Below, in pieces: positions 47,618 through 56,849 of a DNA stretch of 64,000 nt (position 1 is its first letter; each line of letters begins with the position of its first letter). Both the position numbers and the translations under genes were made by a program. The notes beneath the pieces are model-generated. The model made no database searches, was not told the origin of the DNA, and saw only the letters and a list, made by a program, of their open reading frames with translations. The stretch comes from Isoetes taiwanensis (taxonomy: Eukaryota; Streptophyta; Lycopodiopsida; Isoetales; Isoetaceae), in NCBI GenBank assembly GCA_021234155.1, contig JAJEKV010000027.1, positions 18,060,644-18,124,643 of the forward strand. Direction: 5' to 3'.

Positions 47618-48095
47618 GGTATATTAACACCCTTAGGGGTATATTGGCAAGGATTACAGATATCTCAACCCGGATGCAAGTAAGTTATTATGAGGATGGT
47701 CTTAAAGATCGCGTCCTTAAAGCACACATTAGGCAAGTATGTCTCGGGGACTTTAAGGCCACAGTGTCCTTGGTGCAGACATTAGCAAGTAGCCTTAAGG
47801 ATGAAGGGGACGATGAGAATAAAAAGTCCCAACCTAATTCCCGATGTTTCCAAGAATGAAAGCAAAGGAAGATGGAAAATAAGTATAGGGGATCAAACAA
47901 ACATCCCTGAATTGCTTCAAGCAATTCAAATAATCCTCCTAGTAACGAGAAGGGCAAAAGTGAAGCTTCTTTAGGGAAGAAGCCGTTAAGCCATTCGCTT
48001 ACCACAGCACTAAAGGACATATGGCAAGATATTGTCCAAAGCCACACAAAGAAAAGAAGGTGTTGATCTCTAGCAGTAAGCAAGCAGCTCAAACT
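47618..48095 (+). pseudogene. gag C-terminal part with zinc-knuckle remnant, copy 3
   Basis: Resumes the gag frame with YINTLRGILARITDISTRMQ, then the SYYEDGLKDRVLKAHIRQV text, then GHMARYCPKPHKEKK near 48,017-48,060. A frameshift near 47,842 separates the middle from the knuckle. It joins LINE sequence at 48,090. Confidence 0.6.
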
Positions 48096-48710
48096 TGACT
48101 TTTCCAAAGCCTTTATATATTGTAATGTGGGATTTTGTAGATCGTGCATTGAAGAAGATTGGCTTCCCTTCCAAGTTAGTGGATTTAGTTCTTGGTTTAA
48201 ATTACAGAGCTCAAGTTTCTGTGTTGATAAATAATTCTTCTGGTAGATTCTTCTCTTTGAATAAGAGGGCTAGGCAAGGATATCCTCTAGCCCCAAACCT
48301 TTTCATTATGGTTCCGAAAGCAACTTACAAAAGCTATCTTGTATCATCAAAATGTTGGTAATCTAAAGGGTTTGAGACTTCCGGATAATTTGAACCAATT
48401 GAAATTATTGCAATATCTTTGATAATTCCTTTAGCTTCTTGTTGAATGAGACAAACAATATTGAGTTCTTCACTAAGCTGATTAATAGTTTTAGTGATGT
48501 TTCTAGAATCTACTTCAACCTACAGAAATGTGTAGTTATTGGAGAGGCTACTCAACTTGATATCGGATTTCAATCAAACTACCACTTTGTTTGGGATGCC
48601 ATTGACACTGGACATTGGCATTAAAACCTTTGGTTGCGTATTATCTCCAGAGTTGAGTTCAACATTCGAACTAAGTGGCTTTGAGAATCTTCTATTGATC
48701 ATTACTATTA
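48096..48710 (+). pseudogene. LINE reverse transcriptase fragment, copy 3a
   Basis: Frame 48,095-48,361 reads FVDRALKKIGFPSKLVDLVL then NYRAQVSVLINNSSGRFFSL and RQGYPLAPNLFIMV, matching RT palm motifs of plant L1-like elements. After it come LPDNLNQLKLLQY with shifts and the TTTLFGMP region. It ends at the uninterrupted Helitron B target (A 48,704 by alignment). Confidence 0.65.
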
Positions 48711-49210
48711 TCTCATTCGACCATAGTGCCTTGAGAACCCTCCCTGGATCAGAATCGTCTCAACTTTCGTTGTTGCTTGCCCCTTCACATGCCACAGAAT
48801 CTTGCTGATGAGAAGTAATCTACTCATGCCAAGGGGCCAAACAGCCACAGACCAGTTGAGACGAATCTGATCCTGAGGAGGGTTCACAAGATCACAACAT
48901 GTGATATTCATGTTCAACATTTTACCTAATTGCCTTGAGAACGAATCTCATCATGATCATCACCATCACCTCAGTCGACCTAAGTACCTTGAGAACCCTC
49001 GCCCCGTCAGAACCATCTCGACTTTCGTTGCTGCTCAATGTTGTTAAAAAACCCGTTTTTTATTTTTCAAGTACCTCTATAAAAATCCTCACGTTTTTTA
49101 AAGGATTTTTATGATTTGGTATGGCCAAAAATAAAAAATAAAAAAATTGCACATTCTTTGCACTGCTTTATTGGACATATTTGCTACTGTTAAAATGCAC
49201 ATTTCTGCTA
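48711..49210. repeat. Hairpin cassette and AT-rich tail, copy 3
   Basis: Left arm 48,730-48,766 pairs with 48,854-48,890 (about 37 bases, few mismatches), giving a long hairpin with a loop near 87 bases. After it come ATCATGATCATCACCATCACC and the AT-rich lead GTTAAAAAACCCG. It separates two overlapping LINE RT pieces of the same region, so the arrangement is a duplication, not one element. Confidence 0.65.
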
Positions 49211-49584
49211 CAAGTTATAAGTTGGTAATCTAAAGGGTTTGAGACTTCCAGATAATTTGAACCAATTGAAATTATTGCAATATGCTGATAATTCCTTTAG
49301 CTTCTTGTTGAATGAGACAAACAATATTGAGTTCTTCACTGAGCTGATTAATAGTTTTAGTGATGTTTCTAGAATCTACTTCAACCTACAGAAATGTGTA
49401 GTTATTGAAGAGGCTACTCAACTTGATATCCTTGGAATAAAATGTATGGATTTCAATCAAACTACCACTTTGTTTGGGATGCCTTTGACACTGGACATTG
49501 GCATTAAAACCTTTGGTTGCGTATTATCTCCAGAGTTGAGTTCAACGTTCGAACTAAGTGGCTTTGAGAATCTTCTATTGATCA
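49211..49584 (+). pseudogene. LINE reverse transcriptase fragment, copy 3b, YADN active site
   Basis: Open frame 49,239-49,616: LPDNLNQLKLLQYADNSFSF, then NSFSDVSRIYFNLQKCVVI, then LDILGIKCMDFNQTTTLFGM. The RT box is YADN (49,281-49,292) instead of YADD, so the second catalytic aspartate is lost and polymerase activity is not expected. The frame is cut by Helitron B at 49,585. Confidence 0.7.
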
Positions 49585-51537
49585 CTAACAATGGTACCCA
49601 GCCTTGCTGGGCATAAATTAGGAACCTTTAATTTCTTTCTTTTTTTATTCTCCTTCTTCTTTTTTTTTCTAACCCCCTTCTCCCTCCCTTTGCCTTCCCT
49701 TTCCCCTTGCCATTTTTTTCTTTCTCTTTTTCTTATCAGCTTTTTCCCTTCCTTTTTATCTTTCCCCGCTCTTTCCATTCTTCCACTACTCTTTTCCCCT
49801 TCCTTTTCCTTTTCCTTTTCTCTTTCTCGTTTCTCATGCATTTTTTTCGTTCTCTTTTGCTTACCTTTTCATGTGCCCTTTTCTTCCTTTCCCCACCCTC
49901 TTCCTCTTGATCACGTGCCCTTTTCCCCATCTCTTTTTCCTTTCTTTCTATTTTTTCCTCATGCTCTTTCGCTTTCCCTTCTCCTTTTCCGCTTCCCTTT
50001 TCCTTTCAACTTTCCATTCCCTTTTCATAATTTCCCAACTTTTTGCTTCCTTTTGTTCCCTTTTTCCCTTTCCTTTCTCTTTTCCCCTTCCTTTACATTT
50101 TCCCTTTAAGGTTCCTTTCCCTTTTCATATGCCTCTTTCCATTCCCTTTTCTCAACCTTTTTTATGTACCCTTTTTCCTCTTCAAACAATATTCCTTCTT
50201 TTCCCCCTTTCCCCTTTCCTTTTTTCTCCTTTCTTGTTTCTTTTTTTCTTTTCCCTTTCCCCATACTCTTTTTTTCCCTTTCTTTTTCTATTTCCTCACC
50301 CTTTTCCTCTTCTCTTTTTTTTTTTTTCTGTATGGCCCTTTTCTCCTTCCTTTTTTTCTCTTTTCCTATTCCTTGCTTCCCTACCCTTTGTCTATTCTAC
50401 TTTCCCCCACCCTTTTCCTCCTTTTTCCATCCTTTCCCTACCTACCTTTTTCGATGCTCTTTTTGCTTCCGTTTTCTCTTTCTTCACCCTTTCTCTCTTT
50501 CCTTTTTTCAGCCCTCTTTTTTTTTTTTTTCTCCTTTTCTCTGTACCCTTTCCCTTTTCCCAAGTTCTCTTTTCCCCTTCCCCTTTCTCTTTTTCTTTTT
50601 CCTTTTTTTTTTCCCCATGGACTTTGCAACCTTTTCTTTTATTTTTCCTTACCTTTTTCTCCTTTTTTTCACCTTTTTACTTCTTACCCTTCCCCTTTGC
50701 CCTTTTTCCTTCCCTTTTTTTTCCCCCCTCGACTATTCCATTCTTTTTTCTATTTCCTTTTATCTTTTCCCTTTTTCCTTTTCTCCTTCTCTTTTTTTTT
50801 CCTCTTACCTTTCTTTTATTCATTTTCCCTTTTCCCTTTCATTCCTTTTTTTTTCCTTTTCCCTTTTCTTATTTTTCCCTTCCCTTTTCCCCTTTTCCTT
50901 TTCCTTTTCCCTTTCATCTTTTTTTCCTTTTCCCTTCCCCTTCCCCTTTTCCTTTCCCTTTTCCCTTTCATCTTTTTTCCTTTTCCCTTCCCTTTTCCTT
51001 TTCCTTTTCCCTTTCATTTTTTCCTTTTCCCTTCTCCTTTTCCTTTTCCCTTTTCCCTTTTCCCTTCCCCTTTTCCTTTGCCCTTTTCCCTTTTCCCTTT
51101 CATCATTTTTCCTTTTCCCTTTCCCTTTTCCTTTTTCCTTTTCCCTTTTCCCTTTTCCTTTTCCTTTTCCTTTTCCTTTTCCTTTCCTTTTCCTTTTCCT
51201 TTTTCCTTTTCCTTTTACGTTTTTTTCCCCTTTTCCTTTTCCTTTTCCTTCTCCTTTTCCTTTTCCTTTTCCCTTTTCCCTTTTCCCTTTCATATTGAAG
51301 CCATAGTCAAGATGAAATTTTAGTTGAAGACACGCACACATCATCTCCACCATTGGTCAATCAAATCCTCGACCGTCCGATTTAGGGCTCCATTGAAGAC
51401 ACACGCTATAATTTTATAATATAAATTTTAGTTGAAGACACGCACACATCATCTCCACCATTGGTCAATCAAATCCTCGACCGTCCGATTTAGGGCTCCA
51501 TTGAAGACACACGCTATAATTTTATAATATAATAAGA
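49585..51537 (-). mobile_element. Helitron B, complete, non-autonomous, polypurine body
   Basis: On the minus strand the element starts TCTTATTATATTATAAAATT and ends with GCCCAGCAAGGCTGGG and CCATTGTTAG. Host on both sides joins to TTGATCA/TTACTATT, exactly the uninterrupted text at 24,590-24,615 and 48,690-48,715, with no target duplication and insertion between A and T. These are the defining Helitron features; TTAG instead of CTAG is a small deviation. From 49,620 to 51,295 the plus strand is almost only T and C. No Rep/helicase. Long frames such as 49,871-51,298 are composition artefacts. Confidence 0.9.
51315..51530. repeat. 108-bp tandem duplication at the Helitron B 5' end
   Basis: AAATTTTAGTTGAAGACACG and the following bases to TATAATATAA occur twice at a spacing of 108 with no visible mismatch. 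The truncated copy at 5,350-5,468 has only one. The duplication thus arose after the two copies separated. Confidence 0.9.
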
Positions 51538-51900
51538 TTACTATTATCTCATTCGACCATAGTGCCTTGAGAACCCTCCCTGGATCAGAATCGTCTCAAC
51601 TTTCGTTGTTGCTTGCCCCTTCACATGCCACAGAATCTTGCTGATGAGAAGTAATCTACTCATGCCAAGGGGCCAAACAGCCACAGACCAGTTGAGACGA
51701 ATCTGATCCTGAGGAGGGTTCACAAGATCACAACATGTGATATTCATGTTCAACATTTTACCTAATTGCCTTGAGAACGAATCTCATCATGATCATCACC
51801 ATCACCTCAGTCGACCTAAGTACCTTGAGAACCCTCGCCCCGTCAGAACCATCTCGACTTTCGTTGCTGCTTGCCCCTTCGCATGCCAGGTGGAAGTTCT
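51538..51900. repeat. Hairpin cassette, copy 4
   Basis: Same as 48,711-49,035 to within a few bases: left arm from 51,567, right arm ending near 51,727. Here CTTTCGTTGCTGC runs straight into TTGCCCCTTCGCATGCC and the endonuclease repeat, which gives another uninterrupted state for the hAT MITE site. Confidence 0.65.
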
Positions 51901-52680
51901 CATATGCAAGTTTCTATAATGTCAGAGGTAAGAGCATACTCTAATTTCAAGCCAAAGTGGTGTCTGAGCTTTGTCCATCCATATAGCGACTGTTGGGCGC
52001 CAAATCATGGAATACCCTAACTCCTGCTATTGATGGAGAACCTCGAGCGGCACTGTGTCTTGAAGTTAGAGGACATCTCCCCTTCGGCGTCGTGGTAATG
52101 CCTAAACATATAGTTTGAACATTGCTTTAAAGCATTGCATACCAGCTCAAGGACTTTACATAATTGAGCGGAAAACTTGTGCCGTCGGTTGACATCCATA
52201 AAGCTCATGAACATTCTCATAGGTAAGATGAGTAGCTTGCATTGCAACACTTCGAGCATTAAAATCACCAAGAAGAATGACATCTCTCAAGTATTTGGAT
52301 TGCGCAATCATCAGATCGTTCATCGTGATCCACATCATATTTGTCAAAAAAGGAGATGATGTAGGTAGAAAGTAACATGCAGCAATAAAACTGGCTCTAC
52401 CATTTGAGCAATGGAGCTTGACTCGATTATATTTATCAGCTTTGTGATGTGCAACACATCGAGTTATGCATAAGAGGTATGGGACACCCTTTCGGCATGA
52501 GAGATCTCACCCAAGCAACCTAAAAAGCAGGGGCTGGGGGATGTATCATTAGTTGTGCATTCTTGCATATTGAGAGCTATGGTAGCAGGTATGTCCATTC
52601 TAGAAGTCAATAAGATGAATCGCATTGATTGTACATTTGTACAATCATCATTAGTGTTGACGAGTGAGTAAAACACATGA
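51901..52680 (-). pseudogene. LINE endonuclease (EEP) fragment, copy 4
   Basis: Frame 52,156-52,347 reads MIAQSKYLRDVILLGDFNAR then HLTYENVHELYGCQPTA; the GDFN codons are 52,258-52,269. Upstream pieces SRMDIPATIALNMQECTTN and CFLGCLGEISHAERVSH are in frame 52,464-52,676. One shift separates it from being as open as copy 3. Confidence 0.65.
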
Positions 52681-53099
52681 ATTATGAAGTTACCTAATCT
52701 TCAGAATTACCCCCTATGTAGAGCCTTAGGAAGATATAATATAGTTACCTTATATTCTACTTATGCATGATCATGGAGGTACATTAAGACCTTGTATAAC
52801 AAATGAAAGTTTGTGTGAGGTTTATTGTGGTAATGCCATGTGGCATCGATTCCCTGAACAATCGATTCCCTGAACATCGATTCCCTATGTGTCTATTGCT
52901 TATCTGCTTCAATCTACATAGGAAGCTCAACAATCTAGCTCATAAAACGTTTACATGACTTGTAACAAGATGTTAAATTTTATAAAATCAATATCCATCA
53001 GTTACAAAAGTGAAAACGGGATTCCACAAGCAGTTCTAATAACAGAGCATGTGGTTCCAATCTGTATTACAAGTTCATAATGGGCATCTTTTAAGTGCA
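52681..53099. repeat. Shared flank between endonuclease piece and Helitron A
   Basis: The same text occurs at 11,520-11,946, 26,840-27,535 (with the TIR element inside) and 40,260-40,673. It contains three spaced CATCGATTCCCTGAACA-like strings. No gene. It ends in AAGTGCA, the left flank of Helitron A. Confidence 0.7.
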
Positions 53100-54365
53100 T
53101 CTTTTTATTATAAAATTATAGTGAATGTCTGTTGTGAATGTCGCCCTAAATCGGACGGCTGAGATCATTCGTGGCTTAGATCAGACGGTTTCTGTGATTT
53201 CTAACCCTAAAAATCCTTTTTCCCTATCGTGTTTCCAAGACCATGGCAACCATCGAGCTTCCTCCCATCAATTCCGGTTAGGTAGAGGCGCCGAATCGTG
53301 TTTTCCAAGACCATGCCTTGCATGCCTTGCGGTAGACATGGCAAGCAAAACTTGATTACCTATTCTTTCGGTGGACACTGGAGTTCGGCTATGTAGGCAA
53401 GGCAATCTGTAGCAATTTCGGGGCAGACTATGGTAGAATCGAGGATTCTCTGGCAGAAATCCGGGCGACTTTCTAAAATCATTCAGTTCTTAAGTCCAGT
53501 AGCATGTTTGTTCTGGCAAAGCTTCAGGCCATAGATGTATTGGTAGCCAGAAGCAAATCGTGGTGGGCGGGGAAGGATTTACGTAAGATCCTCAAACTCT
53601 TTGAACCCAAAGATGGATGCTCTGAGTGACGGCCCACCTTCTTTATCTCATTTTGTTCTTCATGTCTGCCATTGTGAAATTGGTGAGCTGTGGGTGAAAG
53701 GGATGTGAGTCATGGGAATCGTGGTATGCCTTAGTATGCCTTGCAACTTTAAAAGCCTCTGCATTTCCAGTGTAAAAAATGCAAAGCCATGGCTACTCCG
53801 ATCTGTAACAGAAAGAGAAGCTAGACCTTTGAGAAGATGATACCTTAAACAAGCTTGGCTGCTATAGCTTGCCTTCGCTACAAATTTGACCCCCAGCCGT
53901 AGCAGCTAAGAACCTTGCTCTACCATAGCCGCCCTCTTGATGCAGACCCCTGTGTCGTCTTTCCTTCTGCACAAATGCAAGAGTTAGTGGTTAAAATAAG
54001 CAACTTGGTGAGTTTGTTGTGGCATGTCTAATGAAGAAATTATTTCATTTCTTGCTGGAGGCTCAAAAAGGCAGCAGAAGAGAGCTACAGGTATGGTAGT
54101 TTTCATTTTGCTTCATTCATGCTTGAGTCTTTAATATTATAACATCCAAATGCAGATCCCTACATTTCTTACATCTAGAATAAGCGATCCATGGATGCCC
54201 TGTCTATATTAGTGAAGTTCCAAGAGATGCTAAAATCAATACAAATCAGGCCTTATTACTGCTGATACCTACATTGCTGGTAAGTCATAAGAGTAAACGT
54301 TTACAAATTTATATTGTAATGTTAACATTCCTGTTTAATAGAGCCTTTAAAGTCTTTTATTCCAT

Positions 54366-54503
54366 GTCAAGGCTACGCAGATTACTGAAAAGCTTTCCAG
54401 AGCCAATATTGTGTTCATGTTTAGATTTATACCAGATTCTACTGCAAGCAAGATTTACAGGTTTGTGGTCCATAGCCCTGCTTTAGCCCTTCCTGAGATT
54501 AAG
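54366..54503 (+). pseudogene. Captured exon 1 in Helitron A (unrecognised gene)
   Basis: A 46-codon open stretch: VKATQITEKLSRANIVFMFR, FIPDSTASKIYRFVVHSPAL, then LPEIK. The degraded copy lies at 13,225-13,360. It looks like a genuine protein segment, but I do not know the family. The region before it (GACCCTGTCTATATTAGTGAAG, near 54,192) may hold the preceding exon. Confidence 0.35.
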
Positions 54504-54534
54504 AGATACAGCGTGTCTTTTTATATTTAGAGAA

Positions 54535-54668
54535 AGCACTGATATTGGTGAACATTTAACTCCTAATGGGCAAGTAGGTGTTGCTTTTTCATCTGAGGCT
54601 CATATATCAGGTCAAAATCAGCATTGTTTCAACTATGCATGTACCATTGGCATAATAGGAGGCATCAG
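54535..54668 (+). pseudogene. Captured exon 2 in Helitron A (unrecognised gene)
   Basis: Open frame: STDIGEHLTPNGQVGVAFSS, EAHISGQNQHCFNYACTIGI, IGGI, with a donor at CATCAG/GTTAGG. A copy lies at 13,388-13,530. Further exon-like text, VEGVIRRWRLLEITMPNLLW and DSVDQGIDILNVTILCSQGN, follows an acceptor at about 54,873 and ends near 55,015. These are probably sequential exons of one host gene. Confidence 0.4.
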
Positions 54669-56004
54669 GTTAGGTCTCTTTTATTTGCTCAGCGTAAACC
54701 TGGAAAGTATAACTCTATATATCTGCTATTTGTTCTAAGAAGCTTGGTCTGGACAGATCAAGTATGCATCATTGTTCGTGATGAGTGGAATCAACGATTG
54801 GACACAAACTTAGATAATCTGGAAGTTACAATAAGCTTAATAAAGCTTAACTTTTGTTTCCTGCCAATCCAGGTTGAAGGAGTCATTCGACGTTGGAGGC
54901 TTTTGGAAATAACAATGCCTAATTTATTATGGGAAGATTCTGTTGACCAGGGAATTGATATATTGAATGTTACAATTCTTTGCAGCCAAGGCAATAACAA
55001 TTGGTCATTGCTTTAATGCAGACTTCTCTATTCGTTGAGCAGAATATTAATGTTGATGTATGCACATAATGTTAACTACAAATCATTATCTGCTTCGGCA
55101 ATTAAAAGCTGGACAGGGGAAAATAATTGCAGCTCAAATTTTGTCTTGCCTTACAGTTTCATCATCTTGCCTTTTATACAACTGTATTCAAATATTGATT
55201 GAGCCCAGACACCTTTCAAACCGAGAGTTTACGATGCAATTTTTAAGACACTTGCAGAATTACAAGCAACATGCTATTGATAAAGGTCCCTAACCGTAGT
55301 CTTTGCAATGTTAACAACATGTAAGTCTACTATGGACCAGAAGGCCATAGTAATAGCAACACAAAATGAAAAAAGGTAGACATGTCAAAGAAGAAAATTC
55401 ATGGCCGTACAACACAAAATGAAAAAGGTAGACATGCCAAAGAATAAAAGCCATACAACACAAAATGCAAAAGGTAGATATGCCAAAGAAATGCCAAAAA
55501 TAAAAGCCATAATGAAGTTGAGAGAGGGGGAAGAGAGAGTGGGAGAAAGGATTTCTAAATTCTTACTAAGGCCCACAGTAGCAAAGTTTCTGAAATTTGA
55601 CATCCCATTAAAAGAACACTCAACCATTGAGATCTGAGACATGATAAAAGAGATAACTAAAAGAACAATCAACCATTGAGGTCAGAGAAGGAATTAAAAT
55701 TGCCCATTCTGCGTGACAAACATCCTCAAATAGCAAAATACAGAGGCGGTGGAGGAATCGAACCTCTTGACACCCCACACACTCCACATAACAAAAATCG
55801 AAAAATATGCAAAGATACAACACAAAACAATTTTGATAGATGAGAACCTGGAGAGATACAATGCAAAACTGATAAGAATCGCATTAAACTCTTGAAACCT
55901 TCTAGAGCATAAGCATAAACGATTTTGTCAAGCAACTCTAAGCCTAAACAACATCATTTGCACGTTCTTAACTTATGCCCAGCAACGCTGGGCACCGTTA
56001 CTAG

Positions 56005-56218
56005 TAAGATATAAACTCTTCCATACATATATGTTTGCATAGCAATGGCGAACATATATTATTAATGACAAAACATAATGTAAGTATCTTTTAAGTTGAA
56101 TATTCTCTTTTATCTATGATATTTCAGCTGAGTTGCTAACAGGAAAACATGTCGGCTGACTTGCTAACAGGAACTTGATAGATATGCATGGCACCTAAAA
56201 ACAAACATGCAGAGAAAA
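56005..56218. repeat. Shared flank between Helitron A and the 3-kb insertion
   Basis: Same as 40,674-40,936 without the 50-bp gain there. TGCTAACAGGAA occurs twice in it (56,144-56,175). No gene. Confidence 0.8.
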
Positions 56219-56369
56219 TATGTAGCATAATAACATGGGGTTTTCTTTGTGTTTTTGTACGCTTTTCACAAAGGTTTTCCTAAGATTTCATGGCGTATTC
56301 GAATGGATGTACTAATGCGTACATCTAGAGTGCACCATTTCTTAGTCGTTGATTTAGCTTTTTTTTTCA

Positions 56370-56777
56370 ATGTTCCAAGATCCAAGGGCTCACAACAAAA
56401 GCCCTCTTTTTATTTTAGGGGCTGAACATGCAGCTTTTTCAGAGCCTACAGTAGTTGCATCTGAGAGTCGGTTTCTTCCTAAGCATCAATTCTGCAGAGT
56501 TCTTAGCGGGTGTTTGGATCCAACACAGATGACCATTGATCTGCAGAACATGCTGAATGATGCCGGCATGAAGGATAACCTAAAAACATGGGCTTCATTT
56601 TACGCTGGATATGTTTTGGTGACGTTTGTAAAAAATGATTACACTCTAGATGGTATTCATTTGTTAAGGCAAAGCTTAGTTCCTCCAACAACAAGCACGA
56701 TTCGGCTGCATGCCATTCGCACTCTCTGTGATGCTTATGATCGCACTGGGCAGAATGAAAAGCTTGTGTCGACCTAA
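56370..56777 (+). pseudogene. Unrecognised protein fragment within the 3-kb insertion
   Basis: A 135-codon open frame, natural in composition: FLPKHQFCRVLSGCLDPTQM then NMLNDAGMKDNLKTWASFY and [20 protein letters not shown]. The last part could be helical-repeat-like. It runs into HSP90B text about 70 bases later without relation to it, so at least two host genes contributed to this insertion. Confidence 0.4.
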
Positions 56778-56849
56778 TAAAAGCTTGGGCACAGTGTGTT
56801 TGTCCGTATGGATATGGTTGCGAACGAATGTTCAGAGTGATTCCAAATA

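Larger units (their letters stand above)
53100..56004 (+). mobile_element. Helitron A, complete, carrying spliced gene fragments
   Basis: Starts TCTTTTTATTATAAAATTAT at 53,100 after host A, and ends GCCCAGCAACGCTGGGC (stem 55,976-55,994), ACCGTTACTAG at 56,004, before host T. The empty site is intact at 40,673/40,674. The ends resemble those of Helitron B and the 33,654 terminus, so they form one family. No Rep/helicase, hence non-autonomous. The 2,905-bp body contains exon-like pieces in the sense orientation, consistent with gene capture. Confidence 0.92.

Noticed and set aside
49871-51298. 475-codon open frame, and similar frames at 4,303-5,334, 50,043-51,323 and 50,164-51,306
   Set aside because: They are F/L/S/P-rich in one strand and K/G/E/R-rich in the other, produced by a T/C-only tract in which stop codons are rare. 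Three overlapping frames are open at once.
49585-51537. Polypyrimidine tract as a simple microsatellite expansion in LINE DNA
   Set aside because: The tract is bounded on both sides by Helitron ends and a perfect empty-site joint, so it came in as part of an insertion.
55741-55790. Possible tRNA on the minus strand (GGTTCGATTCC loop)
   Set aside because: Only a T-arm-like piece is present; no D arm, anticodon arm or 5' acceptor strand. The same holds for B-box-like strings at 9,947 and 16,748.
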